From assembly GCF_902859945.1 (NCBI RefSeq), contig NZ_CADIKL010000056.1, forward strand, positions 1-44,025: DNA of 44,025 bases, read 5' to 3'. The notes below the pieces were generated by a model. It was not told the DNA's origin. It did not search any database and saw only the letters and a program-made list of their open reading frames with translations. The position numbers were made by a program, and so were the translations under genes. Source of the stretch: Paraburkholderia caffeinitolerans (GTDB lineage: Bacteria > Pseudomonadota > Gammaproteobacteria > Burkholderiales > Burkholderiaceae). Below, one piece after another: positions 23,828 to 32,696 of this stretch (its first letter is position 1; every line of letters begins with the position of its first letter).

Positions 23828-24687
23828 GCGTTGTTGCTCTCCATCGAAGGCGTCGCAAAGCGGCGCGACAGCCACATGGCGCCGGTGCGCAGCAGCACCA
23901 CGGCCCAGTCGGCCGCACCCAGCCGGGGCCGCGCGCGAAACACGTCGTAGCCGCTGCGCTCGATGATCTCGAGCATGCGCAGGCCGCCATGTACGACGCT
24001 GCACAACTCGAGGCCGAAGCGGCCCGGCACTCGCAGCGCGAGCGGCGCGCCGCTCAGCATGAGCGCGCGCGCGTGCGCCACTTCGTGCTCCATCAGCGCG
24101 CGCCAGGCGTCGTCCACCCGGCCCGCGGCGATCTGCGCGTCGCTCACCTGCATGCGTTCGCGGTCGGCCTGCGGGAGATAGATGCGCCCGCGGCTCCAGT
24201 CGGCCGGCACGTCCTGCAAGAAGGTGATGAGCTGCAAGGCGGTGCAGATAGCGTCGGAATCGGCGAGATTCTCGGGCGTGGCTTCGTCGATCAGGTGCAG
24301 CATCAAATGCCCGATCGGGTTGGCCGAGCGGCGGCAAAAATCGAGCAGATCGTGGCGGTCGGCGTAGCGCGTGGTGCGGATGTCCTGATCGAACGCCGAG
24401 ACCAGGTCGTAAAACGGCTCCAGCGGCAGCCGGCACTGGTACATCACTTTCGCGAGCCGCGCGAACAGCGCGGGGTGCACGGGCGCGAGGCGCCCTTGCG
24501 CCACGGCGTCGAGCCCGGCGCGAAAGTCGGCGAGGCGCAGGTGGCGCTCTTCGGCGCTCCAGTCGCCTTCGTCGGCAATGTCGTCAAGGGTGCGCGCAAT
24601 ATGGTAGATCACGCCGACAGGCGCTCTGAGCGCCTTCGGCAGCAAAATGCGCGCTACCGGAAAATCGTCGTGTTGATCGGGTTCCAT
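23824..24687 (-). CDS. hpnC: Hydroxysqualene synthase HpnC
   Basis: A 287-residue trans-isoprenyl diphosphate synthase-fold protein. The first Asp-rich motif is TLDDIADEGD (33-42). The second region reads QDVPADWSRGRIYLP (158-172), where HpnD proteins usually have a DLREDAxRGRVYLP form, and SANPIGHLMLHL (121-132) is HpnC-like. HpnC converts presqualene diphosphate to hydroxysqualene on the way to squalene; HpnD and HpnE are not in the window. The ATG at 24687 begins the conserved region; its ribosome site is weak. It is followed by hpnB with overlap and is divergent from ispH across a 399-base gap. A plain squalene/phytoene synthase is the main alternative. Confidence 0.82.
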   Translation of the reverse strand: MEPDQHDDFPVARILLPKALRAPVGVIYHIARTLDDIADEGDWSAEERHLRLADFRAGLDAVAQGRLAPVHPALFARLAKVMYQCRLPLEPFYDLVSAFDQDIRTTRYADRHDLLDFCRRSANPIGHLMLHLIDEATPENLADSDAICTALQLITFLQDVPADWSRGRIYLPQADRERMQVSDAQIAAGRVDDAWRALMEHEVAHARALMLSGAPLALRVPGRFGLELCSVVHGGLRMLEIIERSGYDVFRARPRLGAADWAVVLLRTGAMWLSRRFATPSMESNNA

Positions 24688-25086
24688 GAAGCGTCCAGAT
24701 TGGGGTCGGTCCCGCGTGGCACAGATCGGCCCGATGCGCGGGGACGTTAGTTTAAGGGTTCCCGCATCATGTTGCACTGCGCAAGGTTCCCAAGGCCCCC
24801 AAGGGCTGTTTTGCGGCAAATCTTGCTGCAATGGCGAGCCCGTTGCAGTCCCGAACAGTGCGTAAAAAAGGGGGCCATGCCGATTGGCGTCGTATGCGCG
24901 CCGCACCTTCCCGTTCGTCGATCAGCAAAGCGGCGGCGAAGGGGTTAAAATGCGCGTCTGGTTTTTTTCCGCCCCGCCTTTCTGCGGATACGTGCGGATA
25001 TCAGCACCTTATTAATATGATGACCGCGGCGAACGAGTCTTTTACGGCTCTTTCGAAAATCCGCGGCAGTCGGAGTTCGCCACTTT
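24688..25086. promoter_or_regulatory. Divergent promoter region between hpnC and ispH
   Basis: No gene is supported. A TTAAAAT (24945-24951) could be a -10 box towards ispH, without a convincing -35. Further on, TGCGGATA is repeated at 24983-24990 and 24993-25000, exactly 10 bases apart, followed by AT-rich TTATTAATATGATG. A leader of over 100 bases before ispH is implied if the first box is used. Confidence 0.4.
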
Positions 25087-26031
25087 ATGCGAGTCATCCT
25101 TGCTCAACCCCGCGGCTTTTGTGCGGGGGTTGTCCGCGCTATCGAGATTGTCGATCGCGCCTTGCAGAAACACGGCGCGCCGGTCTATGTGCGCCATGAA
25201 ATCGTCCACAATCGCCACGTGGTCGAAAACCTGCGCAACAAAGGCGCGCGTTTCGTGGAAGAACTCGACGAAGTGCCCGAGGGCGCGGTCGCCATTTTCA
25301 GCGCGCACGGCGTGGCCAAAACGGTCGAGCGCGCCGCCGAGGAACGCAGCCTCGACGTGCTGGACGCAACCTGTCCGCTCGTCACCAAGGTGCACGTGCA
25401 GGGCCGCCAGTACGTCGCGGCGGGCCGCACGCTGATCCTGATCGGCCATGCCGGTCACCCGGAAGTGGAAGGCACGATTGGCCAGATTCCCGGCACCGTG
25501 CTGCTGGTGCAGAGCGAAGCCGATGTGGCGAAGCTCGACCTGCCGCTCGACGCGCCGCTCGCCTACGTGACGCAGACCACGCTTTCGGTGGACGACACGC
25601 GCGGCATCATCGACGCGCTGGTCACCCGCTTTTCCGACATCGTCGGCCCGGATACGCGCGACATCTGCTATGCCACGCAAAACCGCCAGGCCGCGGTGCG
25701 CGAGTTGTCCGTCCAGGTGGACGTGCTGCTGGTGGTGGGCGCGACGAACAGCTCGAATTCGAATCGCCTGCGCGAGATCGGCAGCGAAACGGGCGTGCCG
25801 AGCTACCTCGTCGCGGACGGCTCGGAAGTGAAGCCCGAGTGGTTTGCCAATGCGCAGACCGTCGGCATCACGGCCGGTGCGTCGGCGCCCGAGGAAATGG
25901 TGGAAAACGTAATTGACGCGCTACGCGCATTGGGGCCTGTCGACGTGTCGACGATGGCGGGCCGTGAAGAAAAAGTCGAATTCAAGCTGCCGTCGAAGCT
26001 GTTGCAACCGCTCGTCGCGCGCGAAGTTTAA
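25087..26031 (+). CDS. ispH: 4-hydroxy-3-methylbut-2-enyl diphosphate reductase IspH
   Basis: A 314-residue IspH/LytB that makes IPP and DMAPP from HMBPP in the last step of the MEP pathway. The three cluster ligands are C12 (PRGFCAGV), C96 (DATCPLV) and C194 (DICYATQNR). H41 and H74, H124/E126 in GHAGHPEVEG, and TNSSNSNRL are the expected substrate-site residues. Length is normal. It stands 12 bases before hpnH and is probably co-transcribed with it, so this copy likely supplies isoprenoid units for hopanoids. Burkholderia genomes commonly carry two ispH genes; the other would be elsewhere. A weak ribosome site precedes the ATG. Confidence 0.96.
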   Translation: MRVILAQPRGFCAGVVRAIEIVDRALQKHGAPVYVRHEIVHNRHVVENLRNKGARFVEELDEVPEGAVAIFSAHGVAKTVERAAEERSLDVLDATCPLVTKVHVQGRQYVAAGRTLILIGHAGHPEVEGTIGQIPGTVLLVQSEADVAKLDLPLDAPLAYVTQTTLSVDDTRGIIDALVTRFSDIVGPDTRDICYATQNRQAAVRELSVQVDVLLVVGATNSSNSNRLREIGSETGVPSYLVADGSEVKPEWFANAQTVGITAGASAPEEMVENVIDALRALGPVDVSTMAGREEKVEFKLPSKLLQPLVAREV

Positions 26032-26043
26032 GGAGGACACGTC

Positions 26044-27195
26044 TTGTCTATTCCGCTGCTACAAAAAGTCCGCGTTGGCTCGTACATCTTTCGCCAGCAT
26101 TTCAGCGGCACCAAGCGCTATCCGCTCGCGCTCATGCTCGAGCCGCTGTTCCGCTGCAACCTGGCCTGCAACGGCTGCGGCAAGATCGACTATCCGGATC
26201 CCATCCTGAACCAGCGCCTGTCGCTGGCGGAATGCCTGGAAGCCGTCGACGAGTGCGGCGCGCCGGTCGTTTCCATCGCAGGCGGCGAGCCGCTCCTGCA
26301 CAAGGAAATGCCGCAGATCGTCAAGGGCATCATGGCGCGCAAGAAGTTCGTGTACCTGTGCACGAACGCGCTGCTGATGGAAAAGAAGATGGACGACTAC
26401 GAGCCGAGCCCGTACTTCGTCTGGTCGGTGCACCTCGACGGCGACCGCGAAACGCACGACCACATGGTTTCGCAGGAAGGCACCTACGACAAGGCCGTCG
26501 CGGCCATCAAGGAAGCCAAGCGCCGCGGCTTCCGCGTGAACATCAACTGCACGCTGTTCAATGACGCGGTGCCCGAGCGCGTGGCGAAGTTCTTCGACAC
26601 GGTCGGCGACATCGGCGTCGACGGCATCACGGTCTCGCCGGGCTATGCCTACGAGCGCGCGCCGGACCAGCAGCACTTCCTGAACCGCGAGAAAACCAAG
26701 AACCTGTTCCGCGAAATCTTCAAGCGCGGCAACAACGGCAAGAAGTGGTCGTTCAGCCAGTCGAGCCTGTTCCTCGACTTCCTGGCCGGCAACCAGACCT
26801 ACGAATGCACGCCGTGGGGCAACCCCGCGCGCACGGTGTTCGGCTGGCAGAAGCCCTGCTACCTGGTCGGCGAAGGTTACGTCAAGACCTTCAAGGAGCT
26901 GATGGAAACCACCGACTGGGACAAGTACGGCACGGGCAAGTACGAGAAGTGCGCGAACTGCATGGTTCACTGCGGCTTCGAGGCCACCGCCGTGCTGGAC
27001 ACGGTCTCGCATCCGCTCAAGGCGCTGAAGGTCGCGATGAGCGGCCCGAAGACCGAAGGCGCGTTTGCCAAGGACATCCCGCTCGACCGCCAGCGTCCGG
27101 CCGAGTACGTGTTCTCGCGTCACGTCGAGATCAAGCTCGAAGAGATCCAGGCTGCGGCCAAGACGAAGAAGGCCGCGACCGTCGCGGCAAGCTGA
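26044..27195 (+). CDS. hpnH: Adenosyl-hopene transferase HpnH (radical SAM)
   Basis: A 383-residue radical SAM enzyme that adds the 5'-deoxyadenosyl group to diploptene, the first step in side-chain extension of hopanoids. The CX3CX2C motif is C38/C42/C45 in RCNLACNGCGK, with SIAGGEPLLH as the SAM-binding strand. A further Cys set is near the C-terminus (YEKCANCMVHCGFEAT). The start is a TTG at 26044, with a strong AGGAGG (26031-26036) seven bases ahead and no nearby ATG. It follows ispH by 12 bases and ends at a perfect terminator. HpnG, the next enzyme of the route, is encoded at the far right end of the window. Confidence 0.95.
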   Translation: MSIPLLQKVRVGSYIFRQHFSGTKRYPLALMLEPLFRCNLACNGCGKIDYPDPILNQRLSLAECLEAVDECGAPVVSIAGGEPLLHKEMPQIVKGIMARKKFVYLCTNALLMEKKMDDYEPSPYFVWSVHLDGDRETHDHMVSQEGTYDKAVAAIKEAKRRGFRVNINCTLFNDAVPERVAKFFDTVGDIGVDGITVSPGYAYERAPDQQHFLNREKTKNLFREIFKRGNNGKKWSFSQSSLFLDFLAGNQTYECTPWGNPARTVFGWQKPCYLVGEGYVKTFKELMETTDWDKYGTGKYEKCANCMVHCGFEATAVLDTVSHPLKALKVAMSGPKTEGAFAKDIPLDRQRPAEYVFSRHVEIKLEEIQAAAKTKKAATVAAS

Positions 27196-27279
27196 GCGGG
27201 CGGCGGTCCGCTGGGCGGCGTTCCGTCGGGCGGCAGCCAGGCTGCCGTCCGTGAGGACAGCGGCTCTGGCACGGTGATC

Positions 27280-27323
27280 GAAAGGGCGCAACGGTTCACA
27301 CCGTTGCGCCCTTTCTGTTTTTG
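27280..27323 (+). terminator. Perfect rho-independent terminator after hpnH
   Basis: GAAAGGGCGCAACGGT (27280-27295) and ACCGTTGCGCCCTTTC (27300-27315) are exact reverse complements around TCAC, followed by TGTTTTTG. A 16-base perfect stem plus T-run closes the ispH-hpnH unit and argues against a gene start for the next protein inside it. Confidence 0.95.
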
Positions 27324-27468
27324 TTGCGGCAGATCGCAGCGGCGCGACGACAAGCGTTTTCGGGATGGCGACGCGGCCACAATGCCGGGTTTCCCATTCA
27401 CCGGATTCCGCGCCCGGTCCTGCGATGCGCCCCCGTGCGCCGCCGGCCCGGCCCCGCCGATCGCCACC

Positions 27469-30009
27469 ATGTCTCCACTTTACGACGACGCCCTCGCCGC
27501 CTGGCGCACCGGGCAGCTGGCCGCGGCCGAGCAGCACTGCCGCGCCTTGCTCGCGCAATTGCCGGGCCACGCACCAGCGCTGCATCTGCTCACCCTGATC
27601 GTCCACCAGCAAGGCCGCGCGGCCGAGGCCGAAACGCTGCTGCGCGAGGCGCTCGCTCCGCACCAGGATGCGCAGCGCCTCGTCGATCTCGCCCACGCCT
27701 TGCGCGCGCAAGGCCGCATCGACGACACGCGCGCCGCGCTGCGCCGCGCGCTCGTGCTCGATCCCACGCTGGCCGCCGCGCACTTCTATCTGGCCAACAC
27801 GTTCGGCCCCGACGACGCCGCACAGACCGACGCGCATCTGCGCGCGGCCATCTGCCTCGATCCGGCGCTCGCGGAAGCGCACAACAACCTCGGCAACCTG
27901 CTGCGCACGACGCAGCCCAAGGAAGCACGCGCGGCGTTCGAGCAGGCGATCGCGCTGCGCCCCGATTTCATGCACGCGCATTTCAATCTAGGCACGCTGC
28001 TCGTGTCGATGCAGCCTGATGCTCCCGAGGCCGCCGAGGCCGCCAAGACAGCACTACGCCGCGCGCTCGAACTCGACCCGGACTTCGCGCCCGCGTGGAG
28101 CCGTCTCGGGCTGCTGCTTTCCAGGTCGCATCCCGACGAAGCCGAAGCCGCGCTGCGCCGCGCGATCGAGCTGAACCCGGAGCTTTCGGCCGCCCATTTC
28201 AACCTCGGCAACCTGCTCTGCGAGCGCCGCCCCGATGAAGCGGTGCAGGCCTTCCGGCGCGCGGTGGCGATCAAGCCTGATTTCGCCGTCGCCTGGGTCA
28301 ATCTCTCGCACGTGCTGTCGAAGACGGAACGCGAGCAAGCCGAAGCCGCGGCACGCCAGGCCATCGCGCTCGACCCCGGCCTCGCGGACGCGCATTACAA
28401 CCTCGGCACGCTGATCGGCGTCACGCGCCCCGACGAGGCCGCCGACGCGCTGCGTCGCGCCGTTGCGCTGCAGCCCGACCACTTGCTCGCGTGGCATCAC
28501 CTCGGCTTTGTGCTCAAGGGCGAGCGGCTGGACGAGGCCGAAGCCGCGCTGCATCGAGCGATCGAACTGGCTCCCGCGGACCCGGCCGGGCACGCGGCGC
28601 TCGGCAACGTGCTGCTAGACATGGGGCAGCTCGACGAATCGGTGGCTTCGTACCAGAAGGCGGTGGCGCTCGCGCAAGCGCAAAACCCCGCAGGCAACAG
28701 CAACGACCGCCAGCGCGAGCGCGTCGTTGCGCATTGCGACCTGATCTTCGCGCTCGCCTTCCAGACCGACGACCCGCAGGCGCTGCTCGACGAATGCCGG
28801 CGTTTCGCGGCGCGCTACGAGCCACCGTTGCTCGACGCGGCGCACGCGCAACCGCCGCACGGCAACGATCCCACGCCAGGGCGACGCTTGCGTATCGGTT
28901 ACGTCTCGCCCGATTTTCGTTCGCATTGCCAGGCGCTTTTCACCGTGCCGCTGTTCTCGCACCACAACCGGGCGGCGTTCGAGATCGTCTGCTATGCGAG
29001 CGTCCCGAAGCCCGACGCGCTGACGCAGCACCTCAAGAGCCTCGTCGATGTCTGGCGCGACGTGCACACGCTCGACGACACCGCGCTTGCGCAGCAGATC
29101 CGCGATGACCGCATCGATATCGTCGTCGACCTCACGATGCACATGGCCGGCGGGCGGCGTCTGCTGTTCGCGCGGCGGCCCGCGCCGGTGCAGGTCGCGT
29201 GGCTCGCGTATCCGGGCACGACCGGCAGCGCGGCGATGGACTACCGGCTCACCGACCCGTGGCTCGACCCCATCGGCGAGCCCGGCCGCGACGCGCTCTA
29301 CAGCGAGCGCTCGCTGCGCCTGCCGGACGCGTTCTGGTGCTACGACGCGCAGGTCGCCGGACTCGAAGTCAATGGATTGCCGGCGGCGGGCGGCGCGCCG
29401 TTCACGTTCGGCTGCCTGAACAATCCGGCCAAGCTCAGCGACCACGCGCTGCGCCTGTGGAGCCGTGTGCTGGCCACCGTGCCGCACGCGCGCCTGCTGC
29501 TGCTCGCGCCGCCGGGCGCGCCGCGCGAACGGCTCAAGGCGCGCGCGCAGGCGCAGGGTATCGACCCGGAGCGCGTGGCGTTCGTCGGCCACCAGGCCCG
29601 CCGCCTGTATCTGGAGACTTACCACCGCATCGACGTGGCGCTCGACTCGTTTCCGTACAACGGCCACACCACGAGCCTCGACGCATTGTGGATGGGCGTG
29701 CCCGTCGTCACGCGCGCGGGCCGCTCGACGGCGAGCCGGGGCGGCTTGAGCATCGCGGCGAATCTCGGCATGCCCGAGCTTGTCGCGCACACCGACGAAG
29801 ACTTCGTGCGCATCGCCGTCGAGTTGGCGCACGATCTGCCCCGTCTGGCCGCGTTGCGCGCGGCGCTGCGCGCGCGCATGGAGGCGTCGCCGCTCATGGA
29901 TGCGCCGCGCTTTGCCGCGAATATCGAACGAGCGTATCGGACGATGTGGCAGACCTGGTGCGACGATCAGGAAACGAAGCGAACGGCGCGCCTGTCGTCG
30001 CAGGCATAG
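27469..30009 (+). CDS. TPR-repeat O-GlcNAc transferase-like glycosyltransferase
   Basis: An 846-residue protein in two halves. Residues 1 to about 420 are tandem tetratricopeptide repeats (many copies of the AHFNLGNLL and RRAIELNP type). Residues about 445-830 are a family 41 (OGT/SPINDLY-like) catalytic region: IGYVSPDFRSHCQALFTVP at its start, then VAWLAYPGTTGS, LDSFPYNGHTTSLDALWMG and SRGGLSIAANLGMPELVA. It would attach a sugar to protein Ser/Thr or another acceptor in the cytoplasm; bacterial members include HMW1C-like and flagellin or adhesin modifiers. The start at 27469 gives a clean TPR start and avoids the hpnH terminator; an ATG at 27382 is possible. It converges with a secreted protein gene 31 bases away. 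Confidence 0.85.
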   Translation: MSPLYDDALAAWRTGQLAAAEQHCRALLAQLPGHAPALHLLTLIVHQQGRAAEAETLLREALAPHQDAQRLVDLAHALRAQGRIDDTRAALRRALVLDPTLAAAHFYLANTFGPDDAAQTDAHLRAAICLDPALAEAHNNLGNLLRTTQPKEARAAFEQAIALRPDFMHAHFNLGTLLVSMQPDAPEAAEAAKTALRRALELDPDFAPAWSRLGLLLSRSHPDEAEAALRRAIELNPELSAAHFNLGNLLCERRPDEAVQAFRRAVAIKPDFAVAWVNLSHVLSKTEREQAEAAARQAIALDPGLADAHYNLGTLIGVTRPDEAADALRRAVALQPDHLLAWHHLGFVLKGERLDEAEAALHRAIELAPADPAGHAALGNVLLDMGQLDESVASYQKAVALAQAQNPAGNSNDRQRERVVAHCDLIFALAFQTDDPQALLDECRRFAARYEPPLLDAAHAQPPHGNDPTPGRRLRIGYVSPDFRSHCQALFTVPLFSHHNRAAFEIVCYASVPKPDALTQHLKSLVDVWRDVHTLDDTALAQQIRDDRIDIVVDLTMHMAGGRRLLFARRPAPVQVAWLAYPGTTGSAAMDYRLTDPWLDPIGEPGRDALYSERSLRLPDAFWCYDAQVAGLEVNGLPAAGGAPFTFGCLNNPAKLSDHALRLWSRVLATVPHARLLLLAPPGAPRERLKARAQAQGIDPERVAFVGHQARRLYLETYHRIDVALDSFPYNGHTTSLDALWMGVPVVTRAGRSTASRGGLSIAANLGMPELVAHTDEDFVRIAVELAHDLPRLAALRAALRARMEASPLMDAPRFAANIERAYRTMWQTWCDDQETKRTARLSSQA

Positions 30010-30040
30010 TTCGCCGCATCGCGGCGGCCCGGCGCGGCCG

Positions 30041-32095
30041 TCACTTCGACTTCGCGCCGAAGGGCGACACCAGCAGCGCCTTCGCCGCTTTCATCGCCTT
30101 CGCCACGGTCATGGTCATGCTCGCGCTTGTACTCGTGGCAGCACTCGCGCGGACCGCGGCCATGGCCGTGGCGCTCGCCGGCGGCGTCCAGCGGTACACC
30201 ACAATGCTCGTGCCGTTGTAGTTGTCCTTGGTCACCACATACTCGCCAGTCGAGCGGCGATACGCGCGCAGGCCATACATCGAATCCACGTCGTTGCCCA
30301 CGTAGACCGTATTCGCACTGCTGTCGATGAGCGTGGTGTCGAGCGCGCCCGTGGTGAGGTTGAAGGCGTCGATGTTGGGCACCGTGTGCACATAGCCCAC
30401 GAACAGCTCGTTGCCAGCGGCCGCGATCGACTTGGGATTCGCGCTCGTGAGGTTGATCACCGGATCCGGCGCGCCCGTATTGCCGGCGAGCCAGCCGTGA
30501 TAGACCTCGACGCGCGAGCCCACGGCGGTCCAGTCGGTGCTGCCGGTCATGCCCGCGAGGATCATCGTGTCGCTTTCGGGCAGGTAGATGATGCGGGTGA
30601 GGCGTCCGATCGTATTCGGGATCGGCGTGGTGATTGCGGCGCCCCACAGCGGCTGGCCGTTCGCATCGAAACCGGTCAGCGGATAGTGCGAAATCACGTT
30701 GGTCTTGTCGAGCCCCACCCAGAGATCGCCCTTGCTGTCGAGGCAAAAGCCATTGCGAACCGGCGCGGTCGTATTGAATGCCGGCCCCGGCAGCGTGTAG
30801 TCGGGAATGGCGATATAGCCGCTCGCCGCATTGAAATGGAAGAAGTAGAACGTATCGGGATTCTGGCCGGCGGCCACGAGAATGCGCTGCCCGTTCACGC
30901 TCGCAAGCTGTGCGAAATGTTCGCCGCGCGCGGGGTCGGCGAGATTGATGCGCGGGTCGTTCGGATAGGTGATCGGGTCGATCGTGTTGGCCACGAAGGT
31001 GCCGCCAGCCGTGCCCGCATAGATGTTCATGCCGCCGTAGAAGCGCGCGCCGTCGGTGGCCGGGTCAGGCACGCCGTTGCCTTCGAAGTTGAGCGACTGA
31101 AGCATCCAGCGCAGATTGCCCGCGCCATCGTATGCGTGAAGGTCCGTGGCGCCGTTGCGGCCCAGATCCCATGAACCACCCCAAGGATTGTTCAGCACAT
31201 ACAGCGTGCCCGCAGCGTCCTTGCCGATGCCGGCCACGCGCGTGAAGCGTTTGGCGCCCACCTGGCCCTTGACGCCGGTGGTCGAGTCGAGATAGCCGCC
31301 CTGCACGCCGAATGTGCCCGCAAAAGCAGGCGCGCCCGTGACGTTGTAGATCTTGATGTTCATGTCGGGGCCGGAGTCGCCGATCATCAACTGGGCGTTT
31401 TGCGCATCGAAATACAGCGACGACGGCCGCGCGGTGGCAGCCAGTTGAATGGTGTTCAGAAGCTGGCCGCCGGGACTGAACTCGAGCACCGCGCCCGCAC
31501 TCTTTTGCGCAACCCAGAGATTGCCGAGCGCATCCACCGCCAGCGCGCCCGGCCCCGTCACGCCAATATCGCTTTGCCAGACGCCGTCCGTGGTGTACAC
31601 GCGCACGCGGTTGCCGGGGAAGTCGCTGGCGTAGAGCAGCGAGCCCGAGGTCGCGAGTCCGGTGACGACATCGGCGAGCTTCTCGGTCGTGTCGGCGCTC
31701 ACGCCGATGAGCAGATCGCGCGCGCCGCTCGAGCGGTTATATCGCCCGACGCTGCCGCTGCCGTAACTCGCGTTGTACTGCATCGCGACGAACAGCGACG
31801 TGGCGTTGCCCGTGATCGCACCGCCCTGGAAATCGGCGTGGCCGCCAATCGAGCCCGCACTCTGGCCGTTCTGATAGAGAGCCACGCCGCCTTCGTTCTC
31901 GTCCCACATCGACGAGGTATAGATCACGCCTTCGGGCGCGACCCACATCGAGCGGGCCACGTTGCCCACGCGCGTCGTGCTGGCGCCGTAGGTGTTGGCT
32001 ACCCAGTCGGTCGAGTATTGCGCTTCGCAAACGGGCGCAACCGTTGCGGCCAGGAGGAGCGCAAGCGATGCGGCGCCCAGTCGGTGCAGGATCAT
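30041..32095 (-). CDS. Secreted beta-propeller-like protein of unknown function
   Basis: A 684-residue protein that I cannot assign to a named family. Residues 1-24 are a signal peptide (LALLLAATVAPVCEA). The body has repeated strand-rich units with Asp/Gly turns (for example LATSGSLLYASDFPGNRVRVY and ALAVDALGNLWVAQKSAGAV), as in NHL or SMP-30-type propellers. The last 40 or so residues are Ala/Ser/Met/Lys-rich low complexity (SATAMAAVRASAATSTSASM) ending SPFGAKSK, reminiscent of an added tail. It would be periplasmic or surface-exposed. The ATG at 32095 opens the signal. It converges with the OGT-like gene. Whether it is a substrate of that enzyme is open, since one is exported and the other cytoplasmic. 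Confidence 0.7.
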   Translation of the reverse strand: MILHRLGAASLALLLAATVAPVCEAQYSTDWVANTYGASTTRVGNVARSMWVAPEGVIYTSSMWDENEGGVALYQNGQSAGSIGGHADFQGGAITGNATSLFVAMQYNASYGSGSVGRYNRSSGARDLLIGVSADTTEKLADVVTGLATSGSLLYASDFPGNRVRVYTTDGVWQSDIGVTGPGALAVDALGNLWVAQKSAGAVLEFSPGGQLLNTIQLAATARPSSLYFDAQNAQLMIGDSGPDMNIKIYNVTGAPAFAGTFGVQGGYLDSTTGVKGQVGAKRFTRVAGIGKDAAGTLYVLNNPWGGSWDLGRNGATDLHAYDGAGNLRWMLQSLNFEGNGVPDPATDGARFYGGMNIYAGTAGGTFVANTIDPITYPNDPRINLADPARGEHFAQLASVNGQRILVAAGQNPDTFYFFHFNAASGYIAIPDYTLPGPAFNTTAPVRNGFCLDSKGDLWVGLDKTNVISHYPLTGFDANGQPLWGAAITTPIPNTIGRLTRIIYLPESDTMILAGMTGSTDWTAVGSRVEVYHGWLAGNTGAPDPVINLTSANPKSIAAAGNELFVGYVHTVPNIDAFNLTTGALDTTLIDSSANTVYVGNDVDSMYGLRAYRRSTGEYVVTKDNYNGTSIVVYRWTPPASATAMAAVRASAATSTSASMTMTVAKAMKAAKALLVSPFGAKSK

Positions 32096-32465
32096 GAGAG
32101 ATTTCTTCGTAGGACGCCGTGCTGAATGGGCGTTCAGGGTGAGAGGCCGCCGCTCATTGAAAACTTGCAATCGGCTTTTCGATGAGGCGGCGATTCGTAA
32201 CGCCGCGAATCGACGTGGAATCTCTTTCGGGTTAACGGCGTGGCGTGGGGGAGGTTGAGCGATTGGCCTCGCGTCGAGGCGGCGCTCGTGATTGTGCCTG
32301 GTGTCGTGAAGAAGCGGCAAGCCGCCCCACGATCGGATTCAAAATCGGGTTCAAAAGCGCGCGGCTTCATCGGCAAAGCAAAACGAAAAAAAGCGCGACG
32401 GCTTTCACCATCGCGCTTCGCATCAAACTTCACCCGCTTGTCGAATCGGGCCGATCAGCCGGTTC
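32096..32465. other. Intergenic region upstream of the propeller gene and downstream of ybdD
   Basis: No coding region is supported. The right part holds the terminator of the cstA-ybdD unit (32385-32418). The rest would carry the promoter for the minus-strand gene at 32095, but I see no box pair close to consensus. Confidence 0.5.
32385..32418 (-). terminator. Rho-independent terminator of the cstA-ybdD unit
   Basis: Reading the minus strand, AAGCGCGA (complement of 32411-32418) pairs with TCGCGCTT (complement of 32391-32398), followed by a run of seven T. It lies about 50 bases past the ybdD stop. Confidence 0.9.
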
Positions 32466-32672
32466 TCAGCAGCATTTCCCCGCGCCTGAACCATAGCGCG
32501 CGTTCTGCCGCTCGCGGAAAAACGCTTCGTAGGTCATCACCGGCCGGTCGGGATGCGTCGCGCGCATGTGCGCGACGTAGCCCTCGTAGTCCGGCAGCCC
32601 CACCATCAGGCGCATGGCCTGGCCCAGATAGCGGCCCGCCGTCTGCACGTTGTCGCGAAGTTCCGAGAACAT
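32466..32672 (-). CDS. ybdD: YbdD/YjiX family protein (DUF466)
   Basis: A 68-residue protein of the YbdD/YjiX family. GLPDYEGYVAHMRATHPDRP and MTYEAFFRERQNARY are the conserved blocks, and it ends in a Cys pair (GAGKCC). The family is nearly always encoded right after cstA or btsT, as here (24 bases downstream). In enteric bacteria the YjiX/YbdD partner is needed for full transport by the carrier. AAGGAG is six bases ahead of the ATG. Confidence 0.95.
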   Translation of the reverse strand: MFSELRDNVQTAGRYLGQAMRLMVGLPDYEGYVAHMRATHPDRPVMTYEAFFRERQNARYGSGAGKCC

Positions 32673-32696
32673 GATGCGCTCCTTCTGGCCCGTGCC

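Noticed and set aside
27274..27468. Upstream extension of the OGT-like gene by 65 residues
   Set aside because: It would start within the hpnH terminator stem and adds Cys/Arg-rich sequence unlike TPR repeats.
26059..27981. 640-residue minus-strand open frame across hpnH
   Set aside because: Runs antisense to HpnH and through its terminator; composition is typical of frames opposite high-GC genes.
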